This document shows, piece after piece, positions 35,701 through 50,700 of a DNA stretch of 64,000 nt. Below the pieces are notes generated by a model. It was not told the origin of the DNA. It did not search any database and saw nothing but the letters and a program-made list of their open reading frames with translations. The stretch lies in NCBI GenBank assembly GCA_036426205.1, contig CM071568.1, positions 48,970,801 through 49,034,800 on the forward strand, given 5' to 3'. Numbering within the stretch: position 1 is the first letter of the stretch; each line of letters begins with the position of its first letter. Source of the stretch: Ascaphus truei (Eukaryota; Chordata; Amphibia; Anura; Ascaphidae). A program made the translations under genes and the position numbers.

Positions 35701-38700
35701 TGATTTTGATACATTCACAACTTTAAAAAAAAAACATTGTAAAAGTCAACATACGGTAACAATAGAGAGATTTCAAACATATTCAAAATGCAGTCACAAA
35801 ATTGATAGCTTGCACGCACCCCCCACCCCCCATTTCACTTCCTTGCAAAATGTTTCGCCAAGCCTTAAAGGGCTCCAGATTTGGCAAAAAAACATGTGTC
35901 CACCATCTTGGAGAAGTTGAGGGAGGTAGACCTATCCAGTAGGGTAAGGCAGGGGTGCGCAAACTTCTGATGCTATGCCCCCCTGCATCCCCTCCCCCGG
36001 TGCACGCGCCCCCCCCCCTTTACCTTCCTGTTGGTGTCAGTGGTGTCATGTGCCGTGACGCATTGCTATAGCGATGGGTGTCAACGCGGGGTCGTGACGT
36101 CACATGACCCCCGGGCGTCATTTGATGCCGCGTTGCCATTTCAACGCGCCATCTGAAGCTGGCTGAATCTCGGTAAGTTCAGTTGCAGAGGCCTCACACG
36201 ATCCCCCTGCATTTAATTGAAATGCCTAGGGGAAGAACGCGGGGTCTCTGCAACCGCCGCGCCCCCTGGGGTAAGGTACCCATTTATTTCTATAGCTCCC
36301 AAAACACAAATCTATAAAATGAGAGAGAGATACCTGTGAACACATCTAAGAAACCTGGAAGATATGCTAATTTAAATGTCATATACTTGGCATATTCAAA
36401 TGACCTTGTTTCCTAGGTATCACGGGTGCATTTACAAGTACACAAGTGTTTTGGGAGGTTTGTCAATGGGTACACAAAATAGGTCTCTCGCTTTCCACTT
36501 AAATGGAACTAGATAAGTGATGGTGAATAAATTATAGAGATTGGTAATAAAATCTGGCATCTCTTGATTTTGGAACCAAATTAAAATGCATTGGCATAAA
36601 ACCTAAAATTTGGCAAATCTTCTACACTAAGAATTCGTACAGATGAGGAAATAGTTTGATAGAAAATCCTTTCACAATTAAGCTTTCTGGATCTAGGAAT
36701 TTAGCACTTTGTATCCTGTAGGATTTGAAAATTTCAGATGTTTTAAGTAATCTGCTTCTTTGTCTACATATTATATGTATAGCTTTATTTATATAGCGCC
36801 ATTAATGTACATAGAGCTTTACAGCAGTAATACACGTGACAATCATATAGATAAAAAAATATATATATAAATAACACATAAAGGGGAGAAGTGCTTCAGC
36901 CATAAAAGTAACATTTGGGAAAAGGAGTCCCTGCCCTGAAGAGCTTATAATCTAATTGGTTGGTAGGAAGGACGTACAGCGACAGTAGGAGTGCATTCTG
37001 GTAAGCACGTCTGCAAGGGGCCAAGCTTTATGTAGTATGAAGTCCACAGATCGCTCGGGAGAAGGGTGCGCACACACTCACTGTGGCCGTAGCCAAATGA
37101 AGGCCGGGCCGCGGGAGCCCGGTTGCCGGATGCGGTTGTTGGGTCCGACCTCTGGTTTGGGTTAGTTGTCCTGGCTTTCCTCACCCACCTCCCCACCCCC
37201 CTTTGTCAGCGGCCATGAACCTCTGCCAACGTCGCTCTGAGAAAAAAAAAAGGTGCCGGTGCGTACCGTCACAAAAAAAGCACTGATTACACAGTTTTTG
37301 TTTTGAACAACATCCTACATATTTAGATGTCAAAAAGGAACTGCCCAGTATACTGACATAGTTGTTCTTGTTTTATTTTTGTTTTTTTTAAACTATTCTA
37401 CAGATGTAAAAGATGTCCATGCAGACCATGCAGCCAGCCACATCGGAAAAGCCCAAGGCATTGTAACCTGCTTGAGAGCAGTTCCCTATCACAGTAGCAG
37501 GCGTCAGGTCTTCCTCCCGATTGACATATGCATGCTGGTAAGTGAAAAAGCTATCCGTGAAGTATGGTCCGCTATCAACATTAGGGGCCAGTGGGGTGAG
37601 AGCCCGTGTTCTGGCTGGTTAGTTGTAAAGATTATAACAAAGTCCGAATCTAAATTTAACATTGCTCCTGCTTTCACATTTTCACCATACACCCACACAC
37701 TACAGTTTTTACCCTGTATTTTTTATTTAGTGTGCATGAAACATTTTCTGAATAATGTTGTCCTTTGGTCTCCAGAGTTGTTGTCATGGTGACATGTTGG
37801 CTTTAAAAAGCTACAATACCAGGGAATTCTGTGAGTGACTTTAAAAATGACAGGTTTGTGCTTGTTACTGTTTGTGCTTTGGATTTTCTAACCACTGAAG
37901 ATTGGACTGATATGTTAGCCCCTGCTACCCAGTGCTAGGGCATGCATGTACCTGTTGACAATGAAGTTGTAATACTCATCATTTTCATGGGCATTTACAA
38001 TAGGCACATCTGAAACGTCTTGTTATCCATTACACTCCAAGGTCATTTACCGTCTTGAGGAAAACCGTTTCATAAAATGTTTTACTCCTGTGTATTGGTG
38101 AAATAGTTTGGAAACCAGGCCCACTTTGCCAGTAGACCCTGGAAAAACATGCATTTGCTTTTGATAGGGGTATCAAAAATGATTTAGCCATGTGTGTAAA
38201 CGGGATTGACCCGGCGGTCTTAGTACATGTTGGCACCAATGACAAAGTTATAGAAAGATGGAGGGTCCTAAAAAAGTATTTCAGGGATTTAGGCCAAAAG
38301 TTTAAGGCAAGGATCTCCAAGGTAGTATTTTCTGAAATACTACCAGTGCCATGCGCTACCGCAGGGAGACAGTCAGAGATTAGGGAGGTTAATACATGGC
38401 TAAGAAAGTGGTATAGGAAGGAGACTTTGGGGTTTTTAGAGCACTGGGACTCCTTTTCTGAGAGGTGCCATCTATATTCTAGAGACGGATTGCACCTCAA
38501 TGAAGAGGGATCTTCTGTGCTAGGGGGGAGAATGCTAAAAAGGTTGGAGGAGATTTTAAACTAGGATGGAGGGGGGAGGGGTAATGAAACAGATGATGAA
38601 CTAAATAGAAAAGATTAGGAAACAAGGGGTTATTGTGGTAGAATGGAGGCAAGTGTGAGTTTGACAAGCAGTGAGACACCCATAGTAAATACAGATAATA

Positions 38701-41700
38701 CTAGAAAACTTCTAATGACTAAACCAAGTTGGCGCAGAAAGGAAGGAGCAGATAAGATAATAGTACAGGCTGAAAAAAACCTTAAATGCATGCTTGCTAA
38801 TGCAAGAAGCCTGACAGGTAAAATGGGGGAGCTTGAATTAATAGCTGCAAGGGAGCAGTATGATATCATAGGCATTACTGAAACATGGTGGGATGAAACT
38901 CATGACTGGGCAGTTAATTTAGAGGGTTATTCCCTTTTTTCAGAAAGATCGAGCAAATGGAAGAGGTGGAGTGTTTATATGTTAAAACGGATCTAAAACC
39001 TATAATAAGGGAAGATGTTTATGAAGGGAATGATGAAAATGTAGAGATCTTGTGGATAGAAATAGCAAGGGAGGTAAAAGTATAAAGAAAATGTTTGTAG
39101 GGATATGCTATAAACCACCAAATATCGGTGAGATTGAGGAAGCTAAAATACTTTTGCAAATGGAGAAGGCATCAAAACTGGGTCATGTTTGCATAATGGG
39201 TGATTTTAATTATCCAGGCATAGACTGGGGCATTGAGATTAGCATTACAACAAAAGAAAGCCGTTTTTTGGGGGTGCTTAAAGACCATTATATGACCCAA
39301 ATTATTGAGGAACCAACCAGGAGAGGGGCAATACAGGCATACCCCGGTTTAAGTACACTCACTTTAAGTACACTCGCGAGTAAGTACATCTCGCTCAATA
39401 GGCAAACGGCAGCTCACGCATGCGCCTGTCAGCACGTCCTGAAGAGCAATACCAGCTCCCTACCTGTACCGAAGGTGTGCGCAAGCGGGGAGACTATAGA
39501 GCCTGTTACAAATGCCTTTATTTACATCAGTTCTGCACGTATATGATGATTGCAGTACAGTACATGCATCAATAAGTGGGGAAAAGGTAGTGCTTCACTT
39601 TAAGTACATTTTCGCTTTACATACATGCCCCGGTCCCATTGCGTACGTTAATGCGGGGTATGCCTGTACTGGATTTGGTAATATCAAACAATGTAGAAGT
39701 AATAACAAATATATTCATGTCCTGGAACATTTGGGCAACAGTGATCATAGCATGGTCTCATTTGAAATACATGATCAAAAAACAGATTACGTGGGTTCAA
39801 CAAAGACCTTAAACTTTAGAAAAGCAGATTTGAATAAACTAGGTCTAATACACTGGGATGCGTGTTTTTGCAGGGAAAAATGTAGAAGATAAATGGGCAG
39901 TCTTTAAAACATTGTTAGAAAAGCACACTTATCCGTGTATACCATTGAGTAATAAGTATAAAAGAAATAAGTCAAAACCAATGTGGCTAAATAAACAGGT
40001 AGGGGAGGAAATGGACAAGAAGAGGAAGGCGTTTAGATTCTTCAAGTCTGAAGGGACGGAGACATCGTATCAGAATTATAAGGAATGTAACAAAAATTGC
40101 AAAAGGGCAAATTAAATTAGCAAAAATGGATAATGAAGAAAGGATTGCAATAGAAAGTAAGGTCAACCCTAAAAAGTTCTTTAAGTACCTTAATAACAAA
40201 AAATATAGGACCCTTTCTGTGTGAGATGGGCAGGCAGATTATTGGAGATAAGGAAAAAGCAGAGGTATTAAACAAATTCTTTGCCTCTGTTTACCAGGGA
40301 AGAAGCAATTTCAATAGAAGTGCAGCAGGAGGAAGCCACAACCTCCATATTAATGAACAATTGGTTAACTGAGGAAGAAGTTCATAAGCGGCTTGAAAAA
40401 ATTTAAGTAAATAAGGCACCTGGCCCCGATGGCATACATCCAAGAGTTCTCAAGGAGTTAAGCTCAGTAATAGCCAAACCATTACATTTAATATTCAAGG
40501 ACTCCATTTCCACAGGCTCAGTACCACAAGATTGGCGTAAAGCAGATGTAGTGCCTATATTTAAAAAGGGAGCTAGATCACAACTGGGGAATTACAGACC
40601 TATAAGCCTGACTTCAATAGTGGGGAAACTACTTTGGGTTTAATACGGGATAATATTCAGGAATACCTAATGGAAAACAAAATCATTAGTAATAGTCAGC
40701 ACGGATTTATGAAGGATAGATTATGCCAAACTAACGTTATTTGTTTATTTGAGGAGGTAAGTAGGAATTTAGACCAGGGTAATGCAGTTGATGTGGTCTA
40801 CTTGGATTTTGCAAAGGCTTTTGATACGGTTCCACACGAGGTTGGTGTATAAAATAAATCAAATTGGACTCAGTAAAAATATATGCACCTGGATTGAAAA
40901 CTGGTTGAAGGACAGACAACAGAGTGTTGTCATAAATGGAACTTTTTCAGGTTGGGCTAAAGTCGTGAGTGGAGTACCTCAGGGATAGGTACTAGGACCC
41001 CTGCTTTTTAACTTGTTTATTAATGACCATGAGGTTGGCAGAGAGCAAAGTCTCCATCTTTGCTGATCATCCTAAATTGTGTAAGGTAGTAGAATCAGAG
41101 CAGGATATAATTTCTCTTCAGAAGGACTTGGAGAGACTGGAAACGTGGGCAGGTAAATGGCAGATGAGGTTTAATACAGATAAATGTAAGGTTATGCATT
41201 TGGGATACAAGAATAAAAAGGCGACTTACAAATTAAATGGAGATATATTGGGGGAATCCTTGATGGAGAAGGATTTAGGAGTGCTTGTAGACAGCAGGCT
41301 TGGCAATAGTGCCCAAAGTCATGCAGTAACTGCAAAGGCAAACAAGATCTTATCTTGCATCAAACAGGCAATGGATGGAAGAGGAGTAAACATAATTATG
41401 CCCCTTTACAAAGCATTAGTAAGACCACACCTTGAATATGGAGTACAATTTTTGGCACCACTCATTAGAAAAGACATTCTGGAACTAGAGAGAGTGCAGA
41501 GAAGAGCCACCCAATTAATAAAGGGGATGGACAATCTAATTTATGAGGAGAAGCTAGCTAAATTAGATTTATTTACATTAGAAAAGAGGCGTCTAAGAGG
41601 GGATATGATAACTATATACAAATATATTCGGGGACAGTACAAGGAGCTTTCAAATGAACTATTCATCCCACGGGCAGTACAAAGGACTTTGGGTCATCCC

Positions 41701-44700
41701 TTAAGGTTGGAGGAAAGGATATTTCACCAGCAACAAAGGAAAGGGTTATTTACAGTAAGGGCATTCAAAATGTGGAATTCATTACCCATGGAGACTGTGA
41801 TGGCAGATACAATAAATTTGTTCAAAAAAAGGTTGGACATCTTTTTAGAAAGGAAAGGTATACAGGGATATACGAAATAAACAGTGGTTGACAAAGCCAG
41901 TCGCCCGGTCGCACCCGAAATTGCCCACTGGCTATTGGCCCAAGCAGCACACGTGGTGCTGTTCCATTTCCCCTGCTCAAGCTTAAAAAAAACAAAAAAA
42001 AAAAACCTCGGCCTGATTGGTGTGATGCGTCTTGGCAAGCTGCCAATTTTTTTTTTTGCCTCGCATCCCTTTGCTCCCTCTACCTTACTGTCTTACTCCA
42101 TGGCCCCCTTGTTCCCCCCCCCCCCCCCCCGCCCCCTTGTACCCCCCCCGTGGCCCCCTTGTGTTCTCCCCCCTTCCCCTGCGGCCCTCTGGTGTTCTCT
42201 CCCCCCTGTGGGGGCATCCAAAGCCCCCCTCACCCTGTCGGGCCTTCTGCAGCAGGGTCCTGCGGGTGCAATGGCAGCCCCCCCATCCTACCTTCCCAGA
42301 AATTAGTCCTCCGTGGGTCGTCTGCAGCAGCCAGCAGTGGTGCTGCAGCCCCCCCCCCCCCCCCACATTTCTTGAGTAAGTCTGTTTTTTGTTTAATATG
42401 TATGGGGGGGTGGGGGGTTTACTATGTATTGGGGCGGTGGGGGTCTTTTAAAAATGTATTGGGGCGGTGGGGGTCGTTTTATAAATGTATTTGGCCGGTG
42501 GGGGTCTTTTTATAAATGTATTGGGGCGGCGGGGACCTTTTTTAAATGTATTGGACTGTCCCCCTCACCCTGTCATCCCGTCTCCCTCATTGTAATACAA
42601 TAAATAAACTTATGTCAAAAACGAAAGTTGTTCTTAATAGGAATTAATAAAAAAAAAAAATTATAGCTGGGCTGGGGGCGGGCTAGGTGGCGAGTAGTTT
42701 TTTTGGTTCGGCGAGTAGATTTTTGGGTGATTTGTCGACCACTACAAATAAGTATACATGGGAAGGATGTTGATCCAGGGATTAATCCGATTGCCAATTC
42801 TTGGAGTCGGGAAGGAATTTATTTTTCCCCTTATGAGACATAATTGGATGATTTGACACTGGGGTTTTTTGTTTGTCTTCCTCTGGATCAATAACCAAGT
42901 ATAGCTGAACCCCGTTATAACGCGGTTCTCGGGGTCCACCTGATACCACCGCGTTATAACCGGGATCGTGAAAAAAATGGCTGCCGCGATCAGGGGATCA
43001 TTCAGACTTACCCGGAGCAGGGTGCTGGGGATCAGACACCAAGGGTCAGCCATCGCACGCATAGGAGGGGTGAGGGGGGGGGTCTCTCTGTCGATCAGGG
43101 AACCCAGTGGCACCCCCACACAGGGGAGGAGGGGGACAAATGAAACTGTGTGTGTGTGTGTGTGTCCACATGGCTCATTATAGTGTACATTGAATGAAAG
43201 GTTTCAATTCCTGTAACAAAAACCCAGTTACTAAGCCAAGTTTAGTTTCAGAAATTGCTCGGGGGAACAAGTGTGTTTGTTCAAAATGTTAAATTCTGAA
43301 AAATAGTTTTGGCTTTAAAAAAAAAAATGTTTGTGGCATTTGAGGAGGCTGAAAGAGGACTACCAAGCACATTAGATGCAGGAACGGTGTCTTTGAAGAT
43401 ACAGTATATACCTTCAGTTAACTATAGACAGCTGGTAGAAATCAATATTTCAGCCCATCAGCTGTGTATGGGGAAAACTGTAATAGACTCAAACTGCAAA
43501 CCAGCACATTCTGCAGAAATTGTGTTTAGTGGGAAATTGCTGGGTTTGCTTTAAACTGACAGCGTGGTTAAGCTTGTACATGATGCTAGAAACACAGCAC
43601 ATGCTCTTCTAGGAAGTAAAGAGCAAACAGAAGAGAGGACTGTGGGAGCTCGTGTGTCCGGACACGGCCAATCCTGGAAGTTTGGCAAAAAAAAAAACAT
43701 TTAACATTTTTTTTTAAACGGGAGCCACGCTAACACTGTGTTAAGCGGATCCGCGTTGTTGCAGATCGCGCTATAGCGGGGTTGAGCTGTATAGATATAG
43801 GATAAAGTATCTGTTGTCTACATTAAGCATAGGTTGAACTTGATGGACGTACGTCTTTTTTCAACCTCATCTACTATGTAACTATGTAACTATATTTTAA
43901 TAGCTAATAATATTACAAATGACCCGTGATACCTTCACTTAAATTCATGCAGATCTGAAGATTATAAATGACATCCTCATGCTTTTTCTCAAGATCTTTA
44001 GTTATCCTGATAAGTAAAGAATTATCCTTATTTAATGTTAAAGGAAAACTATAGGGCATACACATCTCCATTTATGCTACGCGTGTTAAAGAGACTATAT
44101 TTAAAGCTATTACTCCTGCTGTTATCGTTTGCTTTTGAAGCACTGGCATTTTCACATCTCTCTGCAATACAATAGACTAACACACAATATATACTATACA
44201 AGGTAACCATGAATTACATGTTGGTAATTGCTTAGTGAGTCAGATGCTATTATTTTACACTGCATTAGTGACTCTTGAGGTGTATCTGATGTTGTCAATG
44301 ATTTAGCATCTTTTAAATCTACACTTGACTATCTTTTACTTTGTGAAATACATGGATCCAGGGGACCACTGGAAAACCATTGGCAGGATTGAGGGAGAGC
44401 TGCTATTGGTGCCCTCCGCAGGGTTGTGCTGTTAATTGGCATATGAATAGTACTTTCCGTCCACATGCTTTTGATTTTCTATATATCAATAATGTCATTT
44501 AGGAAATTATGTATTTCAGTACCTTCAGAATATCACTCCGAAATTGTATAAAACAAATTTTTTGTAATCTACTAAAAACACTTTAAAAAAATATCCAATT
44601 GGCGTATGAGGAAAGAAAATAAATAGGGGTACTCCATTTTAAGAGTGAATTGACTTGTTCCATAAAATTGCTATTGTAAGCATACATATAACCCAGAATA

Positions 44701-47700
44701 ACATTTTATGCAACTAGAGAGGGACCCTATAATCGTGATAGATTGACCAAATTGTATAGTGTTTTGGGGTTTGTTTCCCGTAGCGGCTGAATTTCTCCAT
44801 TGCCTTGATGCAATTGACCCGTTCCTGCCATTCATCTGTAGTTGGTGGCATTTCCAGGTTCTAGCTATTATATTTTGGCAGCAAGAAAAGATACCCAATT
44901 AAAACTTCAGTAGCCCAGGGGATCTCTGCGTCAACAACCCAGATACCAAGGAAGGTGCTCTCAGAGAGAAAAGGGACATTTATACTGGAAATCTCTGCTT
45001 TCCCTGAAGATATATCTTTTTCTAAAATGACTTCACTCAAGGACAACGCAACTAAGTGTGTCTGTAGACAGACTGTTGTTGGAGGTCACGTGGGCAGCCT
45101 GGCCAGGCACATGCCACTATCACAAGTGTTTGATACATTCTAGCATGTATTTTGTACACTGTTTCCATAAATGAGGTTGAGATGCATATGGGAAAAATTA
45201 TTGTGCATATCATCTATCCTCCGGTCAGTGTTCATCATCCAGGAACCCCCCAATGTTGGCCAAGCATCACATGCATATTCTATTCAGATTAGACAGCTGA
45301 GCGCATGATATAGTCTAGACAAAATTGTCGGGGATCTTTGTTGAACACTGTATTTCATAGAAAAATGATTTTGGTTGGCTGATTACTCAGAACATGCCAT
45401 AACGAGAAGAACATGGTCCCCTGCCCTATTTTGCACTGCAATTGCTCCATAGATGGTTCCACCTCCTAGATGTCGGATGTTTAAATTCCTGATGGTTAAA
45501 TGGTTCTCACTCACTAAGTTTAGTGTATGTTGAGAGATTCTTGGAGTTTTGGTTTAGTAGTTGTTTTTCCACATACAGAGTGCCTTGGGGCCAAACAGAT
45601 TTGTTGTCCATGTAGTTCATTGTGTTTTGGGGGGCTGCTAGAACAGCCTGGAAATGGGGCTAAACCCTGTAAGAATCTCCTCCCGTTTCATCCAGTGCGC
45701 ATCAGTAGAAGTAGAATTCCAAGAGGTGAATTGCTTTAAATAATCTTGCCCCATTTGTTTTACAAACCTCCGCAGCAATCAATCACAGTACTGGCATTTT
45801 TGGTTTGCCATTTTGACCATACAGTAGCTATTGATCATGTAATGCACAACTTATGTTGCATTTGCTATATACTGTAATCATGGGTATATTGCCGATTGAA
45901 GCATGGCAAAGGCTGATATAAAACGTATACTCTAGTTCTCTTGAATTAGTGCTTATAACTTTGTGCACTCAATTTGTTCTGCTCTATCTGCTTCAACTAG
46001 AGGGAAGGTAATGACTTAAAACACAGACTGTGTATTTACCTCTACAAATGTTGTTGATGTTTGCAGTGGTAACTTGACATGGGTTGGTTATAAAGCTCTA
46101 CAAATGGTTTTGAATGACCTTTTCGATCTGCCAGGTTTACAGAAGGAAAAGATTACAGAAGTCCATGAATTCATTTGGTGTGCCGCATATCATCTTTCGG
46201 CATCAATACATACACTGCTGCTTTTCCATCAAACTACACAGCCCTTTTCTTTAAATCTGCTGTTCTATTTAGTCAAGATAAGCAACCAAATTAAAAAAAA
46301 ATATATAGTTTTCTTGTTCATTGAAGTTTATTTTGCAGATGAGGGAAGAAGGGGTTGGATGATATTTATTTTTAATTAAAAAAAAACGGTCATAAGATGA
46401 GGTCTTTTGTTGGATTCCACCTTAAAGCTGCATGTTATGAAATATAATTTAATCCGCATACAGATGTGTGCATTAAGACAACAAACATGGAGAAACAGAT
46501 TATTTCTCTGGATGTATTCATCTTTTATTTGTTGTGCTTTTATTTATGTTATAGCACTTGCAGTACTCCTCTAAATATGAGATGTTTTTACAGACAATCG
46601 CTATCTGAAGAGTTTACCATTTCATTTTGAAACCTCAACAGGATGGATAAAGTTAGTTGTCAAAAGTCATTCAGAACTGGCACAATTTAGCACAGTTTTC
46701 AAATTAGATCTTGGTCTTAAAGGGGGGAGGGGGGGAAGAGGTTGTTAAATTGCAGCATGTTAAAATTTCCTCAGAAAATGTTAAAGCAATTGGAGTTTTC
46801 CCAACATTAATACAACAATGTTGCGCTCATTGTTTTAGATAAAAGGGTTATGAATGACCCATATTAAGTTGGTGCTCTTAACTCAAACACTAATAGACCT
46901 AAGATATATAAAAGGAAAGCTGAGAAACTACTGCACGCACTTAAATTCTCCTCCCAATAAAAATAATTCCATACTTGATTTCAATTTATTTCTTTAAACG
47001 TTTAAATTAGTAATTTATAAAAAAAATGTTGACGGGCCGGTCGGATAACGATTTGCTGATCGCAGAGGGCGCCATATTGAAGCAGTAAAAATGGATGTGG
47101 AACTGGAAAACAGACGCAAAACTAGTTGACAAAACTATCTTAAGTTCCATCTCCCAAGACTGTTAATGGAGCGACAGATGATGGATTCGATGATGAGCTG
47201 AGCCAAATTAAAAATGGCGAAGCGGCTGTGGCAATATAACTAGGAACTGGAGGGCACACCTGGGAGCAGTCGACCATACAATGCCAACTCCCCTAGTTGT
47301 TGGGGGCCCCTCCCCACATCAACAACAGAGGAGGGTTAAAATATGAATGATCAGATTACACTTTATAACTACACAAATTATTGCAGCTACTCACAGATTC
47401 TTTCCTGGGCGAAAATAAAAATCCCAGATCCTAAGTAAAAACCAGCAAATCTGTTGTTTTTAGTGTTATTCTGCTCATCTGGTGATGTAAACCAACAGTT
47501 TTTCTCCATTGATCATTTAGAAAAGGCAAGAACATTAGGGGATTGTTGTGGGTGTTTCCATGAATAATGTATGGTAAACCCAGTAATCTATTCAGGGCTC
47601 TCCTAATCGGATTAGCGGACCCTTTAAATAGGATGGAACCGGGAATTTTATATTGGAGTAATGGTTCCTTCAAAGCAAGAAATGACACTTGTCAATAAAA

Positions 47701-50700
47701 CCCATATTGTATAAAGTGTCTGTGGTTCATCAGTTTGGGTCAAGATCGGGTGACCTTTGTATGTTATGTGCTTCTAAACGCCATATTTCCATTTTTTATT
47801 TTTCTAATGTCAATCATCCCTAACCCATATTTGCCTTCTATTTTTTATGTTTATTTTTAAAGTAACTTGTGTGATAGTCTGTAACGGGTGATATTAAACA
47901 GCGTGATCACACGATTGCAATGCATAATCCATGTGAAAGTCAGCAACAAAGCATTGATATGACCTCCAATTCATCAACTTAAAACTAGATAACACAGTAT
48001 TTCTGGTGTGTATAGTGTTTATGAACCATAAAAAGTGTAGTTGATTTTAGCATCTAAGCCTCCATAATATCACTAAGGGCGATATTATTCTGACAAACCC
48101 CACCGCCATTGCAAATGCATTCAATAATTACTTTGTGGGGTGTGCTACTAACTTATTAGCGAAACGCAGCCCAAACCACAAACCTGAATCTCATCCTGGG
48201 AGTACCCACATAGCCCCACCCCCTCCCAACACTTGCCACAATTTTCAATTTGGCCCAGTATCCGAAGAGGAGATTACACAAGCGCTTCTCAAATTAAAAC
48301 TAAGCAGCCAATGTGGACCTGACTTACTATAATCTAGGTTCCTAAGACTTGGTGCTCCAGTAATTGCCCAACCAATTGCTTCCATAGTCAACTCTATCCT
48401 GTCTGCAGGCCATATCCCCAAGACCTGGAAAGCTGCCAGAGTTGTCCCAATCTTCAAAAGTGGGGACAAAAACACTGTCTCAAATTACAGGCCCATCTCC
48501 CTTCTCCCAATCCTATCCAAAGTCATGGAAAAATGTCCACTCCCAATTAAGCGATTACTATAACAAGACACATTTCCCTAGCCAATTCCAATCTGGCTTT
48601 CGCCCCAAACACTCTACCGTAACTACCCTGCTAAAAGTTTGCAATGAAATCCAGTGTGGAATGGAACGGGGTCAACTCACTGGTGCAGTATTCCTAGATT
48701 TTGCAAAGGCTTTTGACACAGTTGATCATGCTATCCTGCTTAACAAACTCCAGAGCTCTGGAATAGGGAAGCATGCTTTAAACTGGTTTCAGTCCTACCT
48801 ATTAGGTAGATCCCAACATGTGTCCATCTCTGGCTCTAACTCTAACCCCATGGATATCACCTGTGGTGTCCCGCAAGGCTCTGTTCTGGGGCCCCTACTC
48901 TTCTCAGTGTTCATCAATGATCTTCCCGCAGCTTGTCAGGAAGCCTCAATACACATGTATGCAGATGATACAATCCTATATGCACACAGCCATAGCCTCT
49001 CTGACCTTCAACACATACTTCAGTCTGACTTTTTGAGACTCGAAAACTGGATTTCCCAAAACAAACTGTTTTTAAACACTGACAAGGCTGTAACAATGGT
49101 ATTTGGGACCAAGACTAAATTTGTAAAGCTTCCAGCGACTGAGCTCCAGATTAGAACCAACACTAACACCACCCTAACTCCTGTTACTAGTTTTAAATAC
49201 CTGGGCATATGGTTTGACTCCCACTTAACATTCGGGATGCACATTGATACCCTGACAACCAAAACCTATGCCAAACTAGGGGTACTTTACAGGAACAAGT
49301 CCTCCCTAAGTCTCCTGGTCAGAAAACGTATCGCACAGCAGATGCTAATGCCAATTATTGACTATGGAGACGTAATATATGGCTCAGCACCTCAAACCCA
49401 CCTTAGCAAACTTGACACCCTCTACAATTCAATTTGTCGTTTTGTTCTCCAATGCAACTATAACACACATCACTGCGAAAGGCTCAAAGAACTAGATTGG
49501 TCATCACTCGAGTCTAGGCGCAAAGTTCACCTTTCCTGTCTTGCCTTCAAATTCTTTATGGGCAAGCTACCCAGCTACCTGAACAAGCTCCTCACCCCTA
49601 CCACATGCAGCACTTGTCATCTGAGATCTGACTCCAAAAGACTGTTTATGGTCCCAAGGCTCAACAAAGTATCCGGCCGCTCCTCCTTCTCTTACCGTGC
49701 ACCCAAAAACTGGAACAACCTACCAGGGATTCTCACATCCACCACCAGTTTAAGTTCTTTCAAATCTAAGGCTGTCACACATTTTAATCTGGTCTGTAAC
49801 TGTTTCATACGCCCATAATATATTATCTTTAACTGTGCACGCAATGTCTTGTATATAATGTATACCCTGCTCATTTATGTAACTGTATTTGTAACCATGT
49901 ATTATTTGTCTTAACTCTATGCCCAGGACATACTTGAAAACGAGAGGTAACTCTCAATGTATTACTTCCTGGTAAAATATTTTATAAATAAATATTGGTA
50001 TGTAAAAATGAAAGGTTACATACCTTTACTTCTATTTAGGGATGGCTATACGCATTCAACAGTGCTTATAGTGTAACTACGAGGAGATGAGTTTTATTCA
50101 CCAAAGTGGTCAGTATATGCCGTTATGATTAACATGATGGGATTGGTAATGGCTTGCACGCTTTTTTTGTAAATATGTTCTTTCATATTATATTCCATTT
50201 AACATTGCTTTAAAAAAAAAAAGATTACGAATACATTCTGTGCATGCACAAAAATGCCATTATTTACCATACACTGTTTAAACTCAGTCGAAGGTAGAAT
50301 TTGGTTTTAAGAACGTTTTTTCCCTTAAACTTGTGGCATTTTAATGGAAAATCAAAGTATTTTCCTGCTCTATTGTTTTTTTTTTTTGTTTTTTTTTGTT
50401 TTTGGGGATATGTGCAAAAAGCTGCTTTTTTTATGATCAGGCAATTATGCCTATATACCTATATCACATAGGGTTAGATTCACAGAGCTGCTTTGGTTGT
50501 TAACATACTGTTAACCCTAAGTTAACTTCACGTTATGCCTTGACGTGTATCTCTAAAGATCAATAACGTGACGTTTCAGCCAGAAAACGGATGTTCGGAA
50601 TAATTGTATACAAAAGACGCGTTCCCCCTAAAAACTTCTATCCACAAAGGTCTCGAGAGAGAGGCCACCTTTTATATAATTTGGGGAGATACCTGCGAAA

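Larger units (their letters stand above)
38155..43890 (+). mobile_element. CR1-type LINE, 5'-truncated, carrying three nested DNA elements
   Basis: In order on the plus strand: an SGNH-esterase-like ORF1 end ([11 protein letters not shown] to DGLHLNEEG, 38190-38560), an endonuclease ([39 protein letters not shown], 38790-39230), then an RT with [24 protein letters not shown] and SGVPQG (40690-40986). The C-terminal part is an open 285-codon frame at 41023-41880. The 3' end has the short repeat TATGTAACTATGTAAC. It is dead: a stop follows GVPQG, a frameshift follows VPHE, and the catalytic box reads FADH instead of FADD. Three insertions (39334-39666, 41882-42744, 42902-43789) interrupt it, and the LINE sequence resumes after each. 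Confidence 0.88.
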
